In this document: positions 35,475 through 45,305 of the stretch, piece after piece
Position numbering within the stretch: the stretch's first letter is position 1
Layout of the letters: each line of letters starts with the position of its first letter
Assembly: GCA_963841815.1 (NCBI GenBank)
Contig: CAWJEE010000011.1
Coordinates: forward strand, 1-64,000
Reading direction: 5' to 3'
Length of the DNA stretch: 64,000 nt
Origin: JAOUJD01 sp963841815
Lineage (GTDB): Bacteria; Pseudomonadota; Gammaproteobacteria; Burkholderiales; Burkholderiaceae_F
The notes under the pieces: model-generated
What the model was told of the DNA's origin: nothing
Databases searched by the model: none
The model's input: only the letters and a program-made list of their open reading frames with translations
Made by a program: the position numbers and the translations under genes

Positions 35475-35538
35475 GGGCACCGGCGAACGTCCGCTACTGC
35501 CTGCCCGGGCGAGGCGTCCGCCCGGACCCAGCCATCCA

Positions 35539-35706
35539 TCAACTGGTTTTCAGCTGGCCGGCGATGAAAGTGAACATATCGTTCAACTTGCCCCCCAGCG
35601 CGGTGGCACCGACGATGATCGCCAGCGCGACCAGCGACGCGATCAAGCCGTATTCAATGGCCGTCACGCCTTCTTCTTCACGATAGAAACGACGAAGCGC
35701 GTTCAT
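35539..35706 (-). CDS. flp: Flp-family pilin 2 (promoter-proximal)
   Basis: 55-residue prepilin with leader MNALRRFYREEEG followed by VTAIEYGLIASLVALAIIVG, matching the Flp consensus with the Glu-Tyr pair; cleavage is expected after the Gly. A very good ribosome binding site, AGGAGA, lies 5 nt before the ATG, better than for pilin 1. It is the first gene after a 371-bp gap and therefore probably the main pilin. Confidence 0.93.
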   Translation of the reverse strand: MNALRRFYREEEGVTAIEYGLIASLVALAIIVGATALGGKLNDMFTFIAGQLKTS

Positions 35707-36077
35707 GTTTTCTCCTAAGACTTGCGTGCCATCCTGCATAAAGGTCGGTCCGATGTTCTGCGACCGACTCACCGTGCGAGTTTTATTGTTCACAGCGGAG
35801 TTCGTTGCGGCTTGCAGCCTCCGCACTCTTGCTCCCTGTGGCCTCCCGCTTTGACTTCGGCCGTCGCATTCGCTGCACCGACCGAAAAGTTTCTGTTCGC
35901 TTATTTCTCTCATCTCAAATTCTTTATAATCGCGCGCGCGCGCGAGACCTTGGCGAGGATCAGTGACATGAAAGATCCCGATTGATTTGCCACAACGCGG
36001 CGCTTCGACGTTCGCAATCGGAACGCATCTACGCGTTGCCAGCGCTGTCAATGCCATGAGCCGCGTCATCGAATGAT
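35707..36077. other. intergenic region upstream of the flp genes
   Basis: About 371 bp between tadG and the first pilin gene, noticeably A/T-richer than its surroundings. It should hold the main pilin promoter. Features: TTGACA at 36051-36046 (minus strand) without a good -10, an ATTATAAAG sequence on the minus strand near 35930-35922, and (CG)7 at 35931-35944 directly beside it. None is decisive. Nothing here looks coding, although one frame stays open across much of it. Confidence 0.5.
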
Positions 36078-37451
36078 CTACTTGGTGATCTTCATGATCT
36101 CGGAGGCCAGCCGGTCGTAGCACGCCTTGAGATCGTTGTCGGTCTTCGCCCAGCAGTAGTCGCCCTTCGGCTTGTCTGCCTTGTAGCAGCGTGCCAGCGA
36201 ATCCGGCGTGTTGGCCATGCACTTCAGCAGGCTCTCGCCGTCCTCGTTGTCGGGGCCGGTGAGGTCCTGCACGTGGGAACCGAGTCCCAGTGTGTAGACG
36301 TAGATTCCTTCGTCCCTGGACTTCGCCGCCATGGCTTCAGGCAGGTTGCGCGACGCGCGGTTGACGTTCCGGTACGCGATGGCTTCGGACGCCGTACTGT
36401 TGGTGACGACGCGAGGCGAGCCGGTCACCACCGCGAACTCCATCTCGCCGAGGCGATCGTGCGGGTTGTACCAAGCGGGAATCGCCGCCGCCGTCAGGCA
36501 GGTACCTGTCGTGCAGCCGACGATGCTGGTCCCGCGATAGCACGTGCCCGCGAGCGGCTGGTTCTGGACGTCATACCGCCAGAGCCCGTCCGGCTCCCCC
36601 GTCGCATTGGCCGCCGTTTGGAGCGCACCGGCCACAAATGTTTCGGGAGACGTCACGCACGAAGGCGAGGATCTGAACTGGAAGTGCGAGGCGAACGTGT
36701 TTGGCGAACCGTCGGAGAAGAACACGATGACCCGCAGGCTCGACCGCTTCGCCACCGGAATCCTGTTGAGCTGGTCGCGCGCGTTCCAGAACCCCTCGGA
36801 ATAGTTGGTGAAGCCGTTGAAACCGAACGCGTCGATCCTGGCCTTCATCGTGGCGCGGTCGAACCCGCGGCTGAAATCCGCCTTGAACGGGACGTCGACC
36901 ACGGCGCCGTGCGCGAAGTGGATCAGCGCGAACCGGTCGGTCGTTGCGCTGAAGTGGTCGAGAAAACTCTTGGCCGAACTCTTCACATTGGCCGCGACCG
37001 GGGCCATCGAGTCGGTGGTGTCCATCACGAACGCGAGGTCGAGGTCCTTGCGCACGACCTGCGCGACGGACTTCACCGTCAGCAGGTTGAAGCCGAAGAC
37101 GCCCATGACGTTGACCGGCACGGTGGCGGTGGCCGCGACGTCGATGATCCAGCGGCCCTGGTCCGGCGTGACGACCACCGAGTCCAGCGTCGGCGTCGAT
37201 CCCCAGAGGTCGGTGGGGTAATTGGCGGCGAAGAAGTCGTTGGCGGACTTGACGGCAGCCGCTTCGCTGACCACCACCGAACGCGCAGCGGCGATGGCGG
37301 CGGCGTCGAGTGCCGAGTTCAGGCGCGCGCGGAGCATGTAGCCGAGGCCGGAATCCAGCGCCAGCCCCGTGACACCCACCAGCACGAGGAGAACCAGCCC
37401 CGTCAGGATCGCGATCTGCCCCCCGCTCCTGCTGCGCTTGATTTCCCGCAT
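36078..37451 (-). CDS. tadG: TadG-like pilus protein with VWA domain
   Basis: 457 residues. An N-terminal pseudopilin-like helix with the TadG-type sequence RSRSGGQIAILTGLVLLVLVG is followed by an extracytoplasmic region with a von Willebrand factor A domain (about 140-430). Its MIDAS motif is MDTTDSMAP near 150-158; a later FFSDGSPNTF also fits. Several cysteines suggest disulfides. TadG is a minor pilus component. The ATG at 37451 has GGAGG 5 nt upstream and is preferred over one 4 codons earlier. It follows the second TadE-like gene by 18 bp. Confidence 0.9.
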   Translation of the reverse strand: MREIKRSRSGGQIAILTGLVLLVLVGVTGLALDSGLGYMLRARLNSALDAAAIAAARSVVVSEAAAVKSANDFFAANYPTDLWGSTPTLDSVVVTPDQGRWIIDVAATATVPVNVMGVFGFNLLTVKSVAQVVRKDLDLAFVMDTTDSMAPVAANVKSSAKSFLDHFSATTDRFALIHFAHGAVVDVPFKADFSRGFDRATMKARIDAFGFNGFTNYSEGFWNARDQLNRIPVAKRSSLRVIVFFSDGSPNTFASHFQFRSSPSCVTSPETFVAGALQTAANATGEPDGLWRYDVQNQPLAGTCYRGTSIVGCTTGTCLTAAAIPAWYNPHDRLGEMEFAVVTGSPRVVTNSTASEAIAYRNVNRASRNLPEAMAAKSRDEGIYVYTLGLGSHVQDLTGPDNEDGESLLKCMANTPDSLARCYKADKPKGDYCWAKTDNDLKACYDRLASEIMKITK

Positions 37452-37469
37452 GGTGCCTCCCACTGCTCC

Positions 37470-38108
37470 TTACATGACCGACATGGCCCGCAGGTCGGGG
37501 CCGATCTCCGGCGTGGTGATGAATGGCGCCAGCTTCAGCAGCCCGAACCACCCGTCGAAGTGGTAGTACGCCTCGACTGCATAGATCACGTCGCCGGCGG
37601 CGAGCTTGCCGGTCATCACATTGGCCGTCGGCGAACCGGCGCCCGGTGTGGCCGGCACTCCGTTGCAGCGGCCGCTGGCGGCCCAGCTCGCGCATTGCCA
37701 CACCTTGCTGACGGGCAGGTAGCTGCCGCGGCCGTTCGCCCACCGGTGCTGTGCGGTCACGACGTTCCGGACGGGGTCGCCCACCTTCGGCTGGTAGCCC
37801 GTGACTTCGGTGATGTAGAGCATCCCGTACTCGTTGGGAAAACCGACGTCGTTCATGTGCAGCGGCGGCGTGGTGGCGACCAGCGCGTTCATGATCTTCT
37901 GCGGTTCGCCCTGGAACGCCGGCGAACGCGACGCGAGACTCGCGCCCTCGCGCGTGACGTTGACCAGGATGATCTGCGTCTGGATGGCGCGGGCGAAGTC
38001 GACGACCATCATCACCAGCAGCAGCAGGATGGGGAGGATGATCGCCAGCTCGACGGCGGCCACGCCCGCACACGCGCGGACGTTGCGCAGGCAAGGCCGC
38101 CTGCTCAT
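37470..38108 (-). CDS. TadE-like pseudopilin 2
   Basis: 212 residues: a short basic start, then the TadE motif GVAAVELAIILPILLLLVMMVV, and an extracytoplasmic domain of about 170 residues with two cysteines close together (WQCASWAASGRCNG). Probably cut by CpaA before VAAVE. The frame above the ATG at 38108 is open but overlaps the preceding TadE gene; the ATG overlaps its stop by 4 bp (translational coupling). Could equally be called tadF; position and motif do not separate the two. Confidence 0.87.
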   Translation of the reverse strand: MSRRPCLRNVRACAGVAAVELAIILPILLLLVMMVVDFARAIQTQIILVNVTREGASLASRSPAFQGEPQKIMNALVATTPPLHMNDVGFPNEYGMLYITEVTGYQPKVGDPVRNVVTAQHRWANGRGSYLPVSKVWQCASWAASGRCNGVPATPGAGSPTANVMTGKLAAGDVIYAVEAYYHFDGWFGLLKLAPFITTPEIGPDLRAMSVM

Positions 38109-38602
38109 TGCGCGCCCTCGTTGCGCATCGTGGCGGCAACGCTGAACTCGTAGTTGCCGCCCGTGAAGAACGCCCGCATCATCGGCGTGTAGAGCGGCCA
38201 CGTGCAGTTGATCCGAAAGACCACGATGTCGCCGGCCTTGCCGAACATCCCGTCGCCGTACGGCGGGGTTGTCTCCGACGGCCCCGGGTTGAGCGTCACC
38301 GCGATCACCGGCGACACCGCGTCCCACTGGCCCATCGCGCTGGCCTTGGTCTTCGCGATCACGGATTCCCAAGGCGTGGAACTCGGGTCGCTCTGCCCGG
38401 TGATCGCGTAGCGGGAACCTTCACGGACCGCGTATTGCATCGTCAGGGTGACCCAGAACATCAACCCGAGTTCGACGATGCTGACGATCAGGAGCAGGAA
38501 GATCGCCGCGACCAGCGCAAACTCGACGATCGCCGCGCCTCTTCCCCGGCGGCTTCCCCTGCGCATCCGGGAAGCTGCGATCAACCGACGGACCTGACTC
38601 AT
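38105..38602 (-). CDS. tadE: TadE-like pseudopilin 1, first gene of the pilus run
   Basis: About 165 residues with a basic leader (RRGSRRGRG) and the TadE motif AAIVEFALVAAIFLLLIVSIVELG, which has the conserved Glu after the cleavage site; shown only in part. A periplasmic domain of about 115 residues with one Cys follows. Two starts are possible, ATG 38608 and ATG 38602; the second is used. Transcribed toward the rest of the Tad locus; the gene upstream is separated by about 400 bp. Confidence 0.87.
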   Translation of the reverse strand: MSQVRRLIAASRMRRGSRRGRGAAIVEFALVAAIFLLLIVSIVELGLMFWVTLTMQYAVREGSRYAITGQSDPSSTPWESVIAKTKASAMGQWDAVSPVIAVTLNPGPSETTPPYGDGMFGKAGDIVVFRINCTWPLYTPMMRAFFTGGNYEFSVAATMRNEGAQ

Positions 38603-38608
38603 GGCCAC

Positions 38609-39005
38609 TGTTTTTCTCGGTTTCCGGGCTTCCGGCGGGGAGCGCCACGTCGCCCTTGCGCAAACACGATGCCGACGATCCCTGCATCAACTCTCGAGGA
38701 CGACCTGAACTAACCAGACAGCCCGAACAAAGCGCGAAGGAACCCGCGGAGGTCGTCACACCACCGGTCTCGACGCTTTGCGGAGTAGGGGAGGCGGTTC
38801 GTCCTGAACTTTCCCCTCCTGCTGAGATCCACCGTAGGTGCTACCGCATTCGCGTTATTGATCGCGCGCAAGGTTATTCGGCCTGCTCGTATCTCTAGAG
38901 AGGTACTACGGAAAGGGGCGCGCGCCTTGACTTCGACGCCGCGCGTGCAGGGTGAGGAAGGAAGCGTCAGGACGCCGCGCGGCGCGCGGCGCTGTCGACA
39001 TCGAA
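38609..39005. other. intergenic region between the histidine kinase and the Tad locus
   Basis: About 397 bp without a supported gene. It should contain the promoter for the tadE-led transcript, but no convincing -35/-10 pair was found. A 10-bp palindrome, TCTCTAGAGA, lies at 38892-38901. Local composition falls below that of the flanking genes around 38850-38900, which suits a regulatory region. Confidence 0.4.
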
Positions 39006-41511
39006 CTAACGCCGACGAATCAGCGCGTTACGCACAGCCGCGATCAACGCGTGCGGCGGGCACGGCTTCGACAGCACGGTGAAGCCCCGCGCCGACGCGT
39101 CGTGCAGCTGGCTCGCGTAGCCGGTGATGAGGACGACCAGCATCTCGGGATGGCGTTCGCGAAGCAACTCGGCGAGCCCGAGGCCGTCGAGCTTGCCGGG
39201 CATCGCCATGTCGCTCACGACGACGTCGAAGTGCGTGGCGCTGCGGTCGATCAGGTCGCGCGCGGCGTCGCCGCTGCTGGCCCACTGCACGCGACAGCCG
39301 ACGCCTTCCAGCAGCGCGCTCGTCGCGCCCGCGAGGTCTTCGTTGTCTTCGACGAGCAGCACCGAGCAGTCGAGCGAGGCCTGCCCGGCCGTCGCCTTGG
39401 CCGGCGCGCTGGCCTGCGCGCCCGCCGCCACCGGCAGGAAGAGCTTCACCTCGGTGCCGCGGCCCGGCGTCGACTCGATGCGCGCCGTGCCGCCCGCCTG
39501 CGTGCAAAGGCCGTAGACCTGGCTGAGGCCGAGGCCGGTGCCCTGCCCGTACGGTTTCGTCGTGAAGAACGGGTCGAACACGCGCTCGATGACGTCGGGG
39601 TCGATCCCCGTGCCGGTGTCGGCGATCGAGATCACGACGAAGTCGCCGGGCAGCCCGGCTTCCTCGGGGTGCGCGCTCCGGGCGGACAGCCGAAAACGGC
39701 CACCCTCCGGCATCGCGTCCTTGGCGTTGACGGCGAGGTTGATGATCGCGAGTTCGAGTTCGGCGGCGTCGACTTCGACGGCGGGCGTGTCCGGAGCCAC
39801 GGCGCACCGCCCTTCGATGCGCGGCCCGAGCGTCGGCGCCACCAGCGCCAGCAGCACCGGCAGGCGCTCCTGCAGCGACAGCACTTCCGGGTGCAGCGGC
39901 TGCCGGCGCGCGAAGGCGAGCAACTGGCGCGTCAGCCGCTCGCCCGAGTTGACCGCGCGCCCGATGGCGGCGAGTTGCCGGCTGCCCGCGAGCGACGGCT
40001 CCACGCGACGCAGCAGGTGCAGGTTGTTGCTGATGACCATCAGCAGGTTGTTGAAGTCGTGCGCCACGCCGCCGGTCAGCCGGCCCAGCGCTTCGAGCTT
40101 CTGCACCTGGCGCAGCGCGTTCTCCGCGCGCGCGCGATGCTCGGTTTCCTCGTGCAGCTTGCGCACGGCGGCCAGCTCGCGCTGGGTCCGCCGCAAGGCG
40201 ACCCACGCGATGTAGATCAGCGCCATCGCCGTGGGGAACGTGAACGCGGCGAGCAGCGCGGTGCGCCGCTGCCAGGCCTCGAGGATCGTGGCGCGCGACA
40301 CGCCGGCGCTCACGTACACCGGGAAGCGCTCGAGCTTGCGGTAGAGGACGAGGTGGGGCTCGCCATCCGCGGTCGCCGGACCGTCGACGCGGCCCTCACC
40401 GCGGCCCTCCGCGACCATCCGCCGGATCGGACTGTCCGACGGCAGGCGTGCGCCGGGCGCGGACGGGGCCGGCCGGCCCGCGAGGATCACGCCGTCGCCG
40501 CGGAAGAGGTCGACGACGAGCGCGGGCTCGTCCTCCGCCAGTCCGGCGTAGAAGTCCGAGAAGTACATGGGGTGCAGCGACACCCACACCGCCCCCCGCC
40601 ACGTGCCGTCCGGCCCGTCCCAGCGCGCCGTCAGGTCGAAGAACGGTTCCTTCGTGATGCGGCCGATCTGCGGCGCCGTGACGTATGGTCCGGGCATGCC
40701 CGCCTTATAGACGGTCAACCCCTCGCGGTCGGAGAAGTCGACGTCGCGCGGCACCGGAAACACGCGGTTGGTGGCGACGGCGCGGCCGTCGGCTGCCGAT
40801 GATCCACACGGACTGGATCTGCGGAATGTCCTTGACGACCGCCTTCAGCTGTTCGTGCAGTTCGAGCTCGCGGCCGCGCGCCTGCGCCAGAGTCGAGGTG
40901 CCGAGGGTGCTGAGGATGTGCCGGGCGATCGTCTCGTTGGTCTCCAGCACCTTCGACGCGTGCTCCACGCCTACGCGGGCGGAGCGATCGACGCGGGTCC
41001 AGGCATCCGCGACGGCGTCGCGATAGGTGGTCCATGCGGCGGCGGCGAAGAACAGCGCGGGCAGCGCCGCCGCCATCACCATCGACCAGCGAAGCCAGCG
41101 GACGAGGCCGGGGCGCCCCTCGTCGATCTCCTTCGCCTCGGTCACCAGCTGGGCGTGCGAGGCCTGGCCGGCGAAGAACGCCACCAGGAACGCCGAAGGA
41201 AGAAAGAGCGCGAGCTGCACCCATCCTTCGCTGGCCCCGATGTCGGGAGGGATGCCCGGCAGCGCGACCCAGATGGCGCAGCCGATGGCCGCGACCGCCC
41301 CCGCGCCCACGCCTGTGAAGAAGGCCACCGCGGCGACCGCGGGAAACGCCGTGACGAACGGCGCGGCGTCGGGGCCGAGCCAGGGCGCGACCAGCCCGCG
41401 CAGGCTCATCGCCATGGCGATCCCCAGCGCGACGGCCAGCCCTTTCCCCGCCAGGCTGCGCCAGTAGCCGGGCGGGCGGCGACGCGCGGTCGGTGCGTTC
41501 GGGTCGGGCAC
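39006..41511 (-). CDS. membrane-bound hybrid sensor histidine kinase, frameshifted
   Basis: Sensor kinase of about 835 residues. Domain order: N-terminal helices forming a DUF4118/MASE-like membrane region (about 20-110), another helix (WSMVMAAALPALFFAAAAW), a periplasmic sensing part, a second anchor (LLAAFTFPTAMALIYIAW), the dimerisation domain with phospho-His in GGVAHDFNNLLM, the ATPase domain with INLAVNAKDAM (N box), DTGTGI (G1) and GTGLGLSQVYG (G2), and a C-terminal receiver domain with VLLVEDNED and VVSDMAMPG (phospho-Asp). The frame is broken near 40793 by an apparent extra C (GGCAGCCGAC). The GTG at 41511 is the best start after the CinA stop. Presumed role: two-component control; partner unknown. 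Confidence 0.83.
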
Positions 41512-41537
41512 GCTTGGCGCCGGGGCCGTGAGGGTCG

Positions 41538-42362
41538 CTAGTCCGGCGTCGCGAGGAGCTCGAACGGCGCGCCGAGCTGCCGCACCCCCTGCGCCATCGC
41601 CTCGAACGCAGGCGCGACCTGCGCGGCCTCGCCCTTCACGCCGAGTTCGATGTGCCGTCGCGCCGGCCGCCCGTCGCGCCCGTCGCCGATCGAAGGCAGG
41701 CTGAACGCCTTGATGCCGACGAACTCGCGCTCGATCGCTTCCATCAGCGGCACGAGCGCGGACTCGGGCGTCTCGAACACGAGCATCGAACGCTCGGCGA
41801 CGACCTGCCGGTTGAAGTGTTGCGCATACTGGGTGTCGAGCGCCCACTCGATCATCGGCCATGCCATCACCGGAAAGCCCGGCATGAACCAGTGATTGCG
41901 AATCGAAAAACCGGGAATCCGGTTGAACGGGTTCGGGATGATCGAGGCGCCGGCCGGGAACTCGCCCATCTTCAGGCGCTGGCGATTCTCCGGGTGGCTC
42001 ATGTCCGCCGTGCCACTGCCTTCGCGCGCCATGTCGGCGCAGCGCTGCGCGATGAGCAGCTCGGCCTCGGGATGCAACACCACCGGCACGCCGAGCGCCG
42101 CGGCCGCCGACTGCCGCGTGTGATCGTCCGGCGTCGATCCGATGCCGCCGCAGCTGAAAACGACGTCGCCGGACGCGAACGTGTCGCGGTACAGCGCGGT
42201 CAGCGCGTCGCGATCGTCGCCGGCGTAGCGCGCCCAGGCGAGCGCGAGCCCGCGCTGCGCGAGCAGGCGGATCACCGTGGCGAAGTGCTTGTCTTCGCGC
42301 TTGCCGGACAGGATCTCGTCGCCGACGATCACCAGTCCGAAGCGCGGTGCCGATTCGCTCAT
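41538..42362 (-). CDS. CinA/MoaB-like molybdopterin-binding domain protein
   Basis: 274 residues with an N-terminal MoCF-biosynthesis/CinA-type domain (about 8-175): LVIVGDEILSGKREDKH near the start, and the phosphate-binding loop FSCGGIGSTPDDHT near 70-83. CinA proteins hydrolyse ADP-ribose or related pyridine nucleotides; this short form lacks the C-terminal nicotinamide mononucleotide amidase domain. The ATG overlaps the stop of the hydroxylase gene by 4 bp. The histidine kinase follows. Role unknown; the assignment is to the superfamily. Confidence 0.85.
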   Translation of the reverse strand: MSESAPRFGLVIVGDEILSGKREDKHFATVIRLLAQRGLALAWARYAGDDRDALTALYRDTFASGDVVFSCGGIGSTPDDHTRQSAAAALGVPVVLHPEAELLIAQRCADMAREGSGTADMSHPENRQRLKMGEFPAGASIIPNPFNRIPGFSIRNHWFMPGFPVMAWPMIEWALDTQYAQHFNRQVVAERSMLVFETPESALVPLMEAIEREFVGIKAFSLPSIGDGRDGRPARRHIELGVKGEAAQVAPAFEAMAQGVRQLGAPFELLATPD

Positions 42363-43325
42363 GATCCGCCCGCCACGTTGAACATCCGTTGCAGGCCCAG
42401 CCACTGCTGGGCCCAGAAACCGCGCCCGTAATCGCGCGCGCTGCCGTCGGGCCGCGGCAGCTGGTCGCGGATGCCGGTCGGCTCGATGTCGCGACGATAG
42501 TCCGCGGTGCCGAACAGCATGTCCCACACCGGGAACAGCACCGCGAAGTTGCAGCCGTGGAATCGGCCCTCGTGGCCGACGCCGATGGCGTGGTGCCGGC
42601 GGTGGAAGATCGGGCTCACGACCAGGCGGCCCACCGGGCCCAGGGTCCAGGCGATGTTCGCGTGCTGCAGGCTCTGCCACATGCGCGTGGCGATGATCAG
42701 CATGACGAACTGCGCCGGTTCCGCCCCGATCGCCAGCGCGACGGCCGCCTTCAGGACCGCCTGCAGCACGTCGTCGAGCAGGTGATTGCGGTCGTCGGTC
42801 CACAGCGACATCTGCTGCTGGGCGTGATGCACCGCGTGCAGTTCCCACCACCAGCGAAACGCGTGCTGCCCGCGGTGGATCCAGTAGTCGACGAAGTCGA
42901 GCACCACCAGGTACAGCATGATCGTGACGACCGGCACGTCGGTGACGCCCGGCCACAGCGTTGTCGAGGTTGAACGGCGTGAAGCCGAACGAGCGCAGCG
43001 CCTGCGCACCCAGGTCGAACAGCGGCGACACCAGCAGGAAGATCGCGAGCGGAATGACGCCGAGGCGATGCAGCAGCGTGTACACGACGTCGACCCGCGT
43101 GGCGCGGCGGTCGGCCCAGCGTTCGGCCGGCGCCAGCGCTTCGATCGGACGCAGCACGGCCCACAGCACGAGCACCTGGATCGCGCCGAGCAGGAACCAC
43201 TCGGTCGCGACGTACCCCTGTTCCTGGTAGCGCATCTGCCCGCTGACGTAGAGCAGGGGCTGCACGGCGTGCTCGAACAGCCACGCCTGCACGGCGGTGA
43301 AGGCGGTGGAGACGGTTTCGATCAT
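42359..43325 (-). CDS. sterol desaturase/fatty acid hydroxylase family protein, frameshifted
   Basis: Membrane di-iron oxygenase of about 320 residues. After N-terminal helices come the histidine boxes HRGQH, HAVHH and HRRHH, which bind the two irons. The frame is broken near 42955; before it the sequence reads FTPFNLDNAVAG, after it TDVPVVTIMLYLVVLDFVDYW. Both sides are fully open and conserved, so a base error is likely. Hydroxylases of this type act on lipids; the substrate cannot be read here. Starts 8 bp after the deacetylase gene and overlaps the CinA-like gene. Confidence 0.85.
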
Positions 43326-43332
43326 CGCGAGC

Positions 43333-44131
43333 TCATCGCGAACGGCTCGCGGCGAGAGTGATCGGCGGCTGCTCGGCGCGGTAGCCGGGATGCTCGCGCA
43401 GCGTCCTGAAGCAGAAGCCGCGCTGCTTCAGGCCGGCGATCAGCGGATCGATCATCGGCGCGAACGGATCGCGGCGCGACCAGATGCCGAGGTGCGCCAT
43501 CAGGACGTCGCCGTCGCGCACGTTGCGCAGCGCCTGCGCCAGCAGCGCGTCGTTCGGATGCGTCTCCGAGGGCAGCTCGTCGCCGAGGAAGCCGGCCGGC
43601 GCCCACTGCACGTGCGCGTATCCGCAGCGCTGCGCGGCCTTCAGCGCGCCGGGCGTCGCCTTGCCGCCGGGAGCGCGCCACAGCGCGTCGAGCGACTGGC
43701 CCGTGAATTCGCGGAAGGCGGCGTCCGGCCGCTTCAGCTCCGCGCAGAAGTCCTGCGACGACAGCGTGACGGTGCGGCCCTCGTCCTGCCCGAACGCCGG
43801 CCGGTACCTGACCGCGCCGTCGGCCGCGTCGGGGCCGATGCGGCCGTGGCGCCAGGTGTGGCTGCCGAACGCGTGGCCCTCGGCGGCCAGCTGCTTCCAG
43901 TAGCCGGCCCACGCCGCGTCGAGGGAGAAGTCGCCGCGGGTGGTCTTCTCGTTCGCGAGGAAGAACGTCGCCTTCACGTCGTGCTTGCGCAGCGTGCCGG
44001 CGATCGACTCCGCGTGCCGCATGTTGCCGGTGTCGAAGGTCAGGTAGACCACGCCGGAACACGGCTGCGCGAGCACGCGTCGACGGCAGCACCGCCATCA
44101 GCCCGGCCAGCGCGCGACGCCCGAGGTTCAT
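43333..44131 (-). CDS. polysaccharide deacetylase (NodB-type), frameshifted
   Basis: Secreted or periplasmic deacetylase of about 265 residues. A signal peptide (NLGRRALAGLMAVLP) starts at the ATG at 44131, then the frame breaks near 44085. The NodB domain continues with LTFDTGNMRH (first motif; the usual DDG is DTG) and FGSHTWRHGRIG (His pair), and the later PGGKATPGAL and LMAHLGIW. Family enzymes remove acetyl groups from chitin-like or peptidoglycan polymers. It follows the beta-propeller gene by 12 bp. The Asp-Thr in place of Asp-Asp at the first motif may lower activity. Confidence 0.84.
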
Positions 44132-44142
44132 TGGTGCCGCGC

Positions 44143-45104
44143 CTACTTCCAGGGCGCGTTGTTGACGAAGAAGATCCCGTGCGGCGAGCGGCCGACGGGA
44201 ATCGTCGCGACCACCTTGCGCTGGGCGACGTCGACCACCCCGACCTGCTTGATCCAGCGCTGCGTCACCCAGATGAACCTGCCGTCGGCGGTCACTTCCA
44301 TGCAGTCCGGACCACCCGGCACCGGGATGTCGTACTTCTTCTCGAGCGTGGCCTGGTCGATCACGCTGATCGAATTCTCGACGCGGTTCGACACCAGCAG
44401 GTGCCGCCCGTCGCCGAGCGGCCGGAAGTTGTGCGCGCCCTTCGCGGTGGGAATGCGCTTCACCGACTTCTGCGCGCGCCAGTCGATCACGTCGACGTAG
44501 TCCGCGCCCGTCATGCCGACCAGCAGGTGCTTGTCGTCCGGCGTCATCCAGATGCCAGCCGGCATCGCGCCGATCTTCATCTTCCACAGCGCCGACTGGT
44601 CCGCCAGCCGGATCGCGACCACCTCGTCGCTGTCCTGCAGCGTGACGAACGCGTTCTGGCTGTCCGCGGAAAACGCGATGTGGCTGGGGGTCTTCGACTG
44701 CGACACCGCCTTGACGAGCTTGAGGTCCTCGCCGTTGGCCGCGTAGATGTCCACGCGGTTCAAGCGGTTGCCGGCGACGACGAACCACTTCCGTCCGGCG
44801 AGTAGCCGATCTGGTACGGATCGGGAATGTCGTGCACGCGCCGCTTCACCTCGCCCGTCTTCGGATCGAGGAACATCAGGTCGTTGCTCACGGAGTTGGC
44901 CACGATCAGCGACTTGCCGTCCGGCGTCGCCATCAGGTGGTGCGGTTCCTTGCCCACCGGATAGCGCTTGATCTCCGTGCGCGTGTCCTGGTCGATCAGG
45001 CTGATCGTCGCGTCGCCCGAGTTCAGCACGACCACCACGCCCGCCGTCGCCGGCGGCACGGCGAACAACCCTGCCAGCGCAAGCGCGCCGAGTGCACTTT
45101 TCAT
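44143..45104 (-). CDS. YVTN-type beta-propeller protein, frameshifted
   Basis: Periplasmic protein of about 320 residues with a signal peptide (ALGALALAGLFAVPPATAG) and repeated YVTN/beta-propeller blades, e.g. KEPHHLMATPDGKSLIVANS, GAMPAGIWMTPDDKHLLVG and GGPDCMEVTADGRFIWVTQ. The frame is broken near 44793 (one base lost after SPDG). The family resembles beta-propeller proteins seen next to quinoprotein/alcohol catabolism genes, but no such gene is near. Starts the minus-strand run that includes the deacetylase and hydroxylase. Ligand or partner unknown. Confidence 0.85.
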
Positions 45105-45305
45105 CCTCTGTCCCCTGCTGGAAGCCGCGGAATTCTAAGGGACGGACCTGCCCCCGCGCTCGGAACCCACGGTGCGCACGCATCTTGCCCGGCATCGCCC
45201 CGTGAAGCCGCGATGCTTCAGTCGCGACCAACGGACGATGCGGGAACCAACGATTTTGTGTCTAATCAGAACGACTGCCAGTTGTCCCTCCGCGGGGAGC
45301 ACGCC

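Noticed and set aside
35707..35740. TGGCAC half-site upstream of the pilin gene, resembling a sigma-54 promoter
   Set aside because: The -12 element (TTGC) is missing at the right spacing.
36046..36051. Perfect TTGACA on the minus strand upstream of the flp genes
   Set aside because: No acceptable -10 hexamer 15-19 bp downstream; kept only as a remark.
38892..38901. TCTCTAGAGA palindrome as an operator for the Tad locus
   Set aside because: Single, short, far from any recognised promoter, with no second copy; too little to support a call.
40780..40800. Programmed frameshift in the histidine kinase
   Set aside because: No slippery heptamer followed by a pseudoknot is visible, and many other genes here carry similar single-base breaks; error is simpler.
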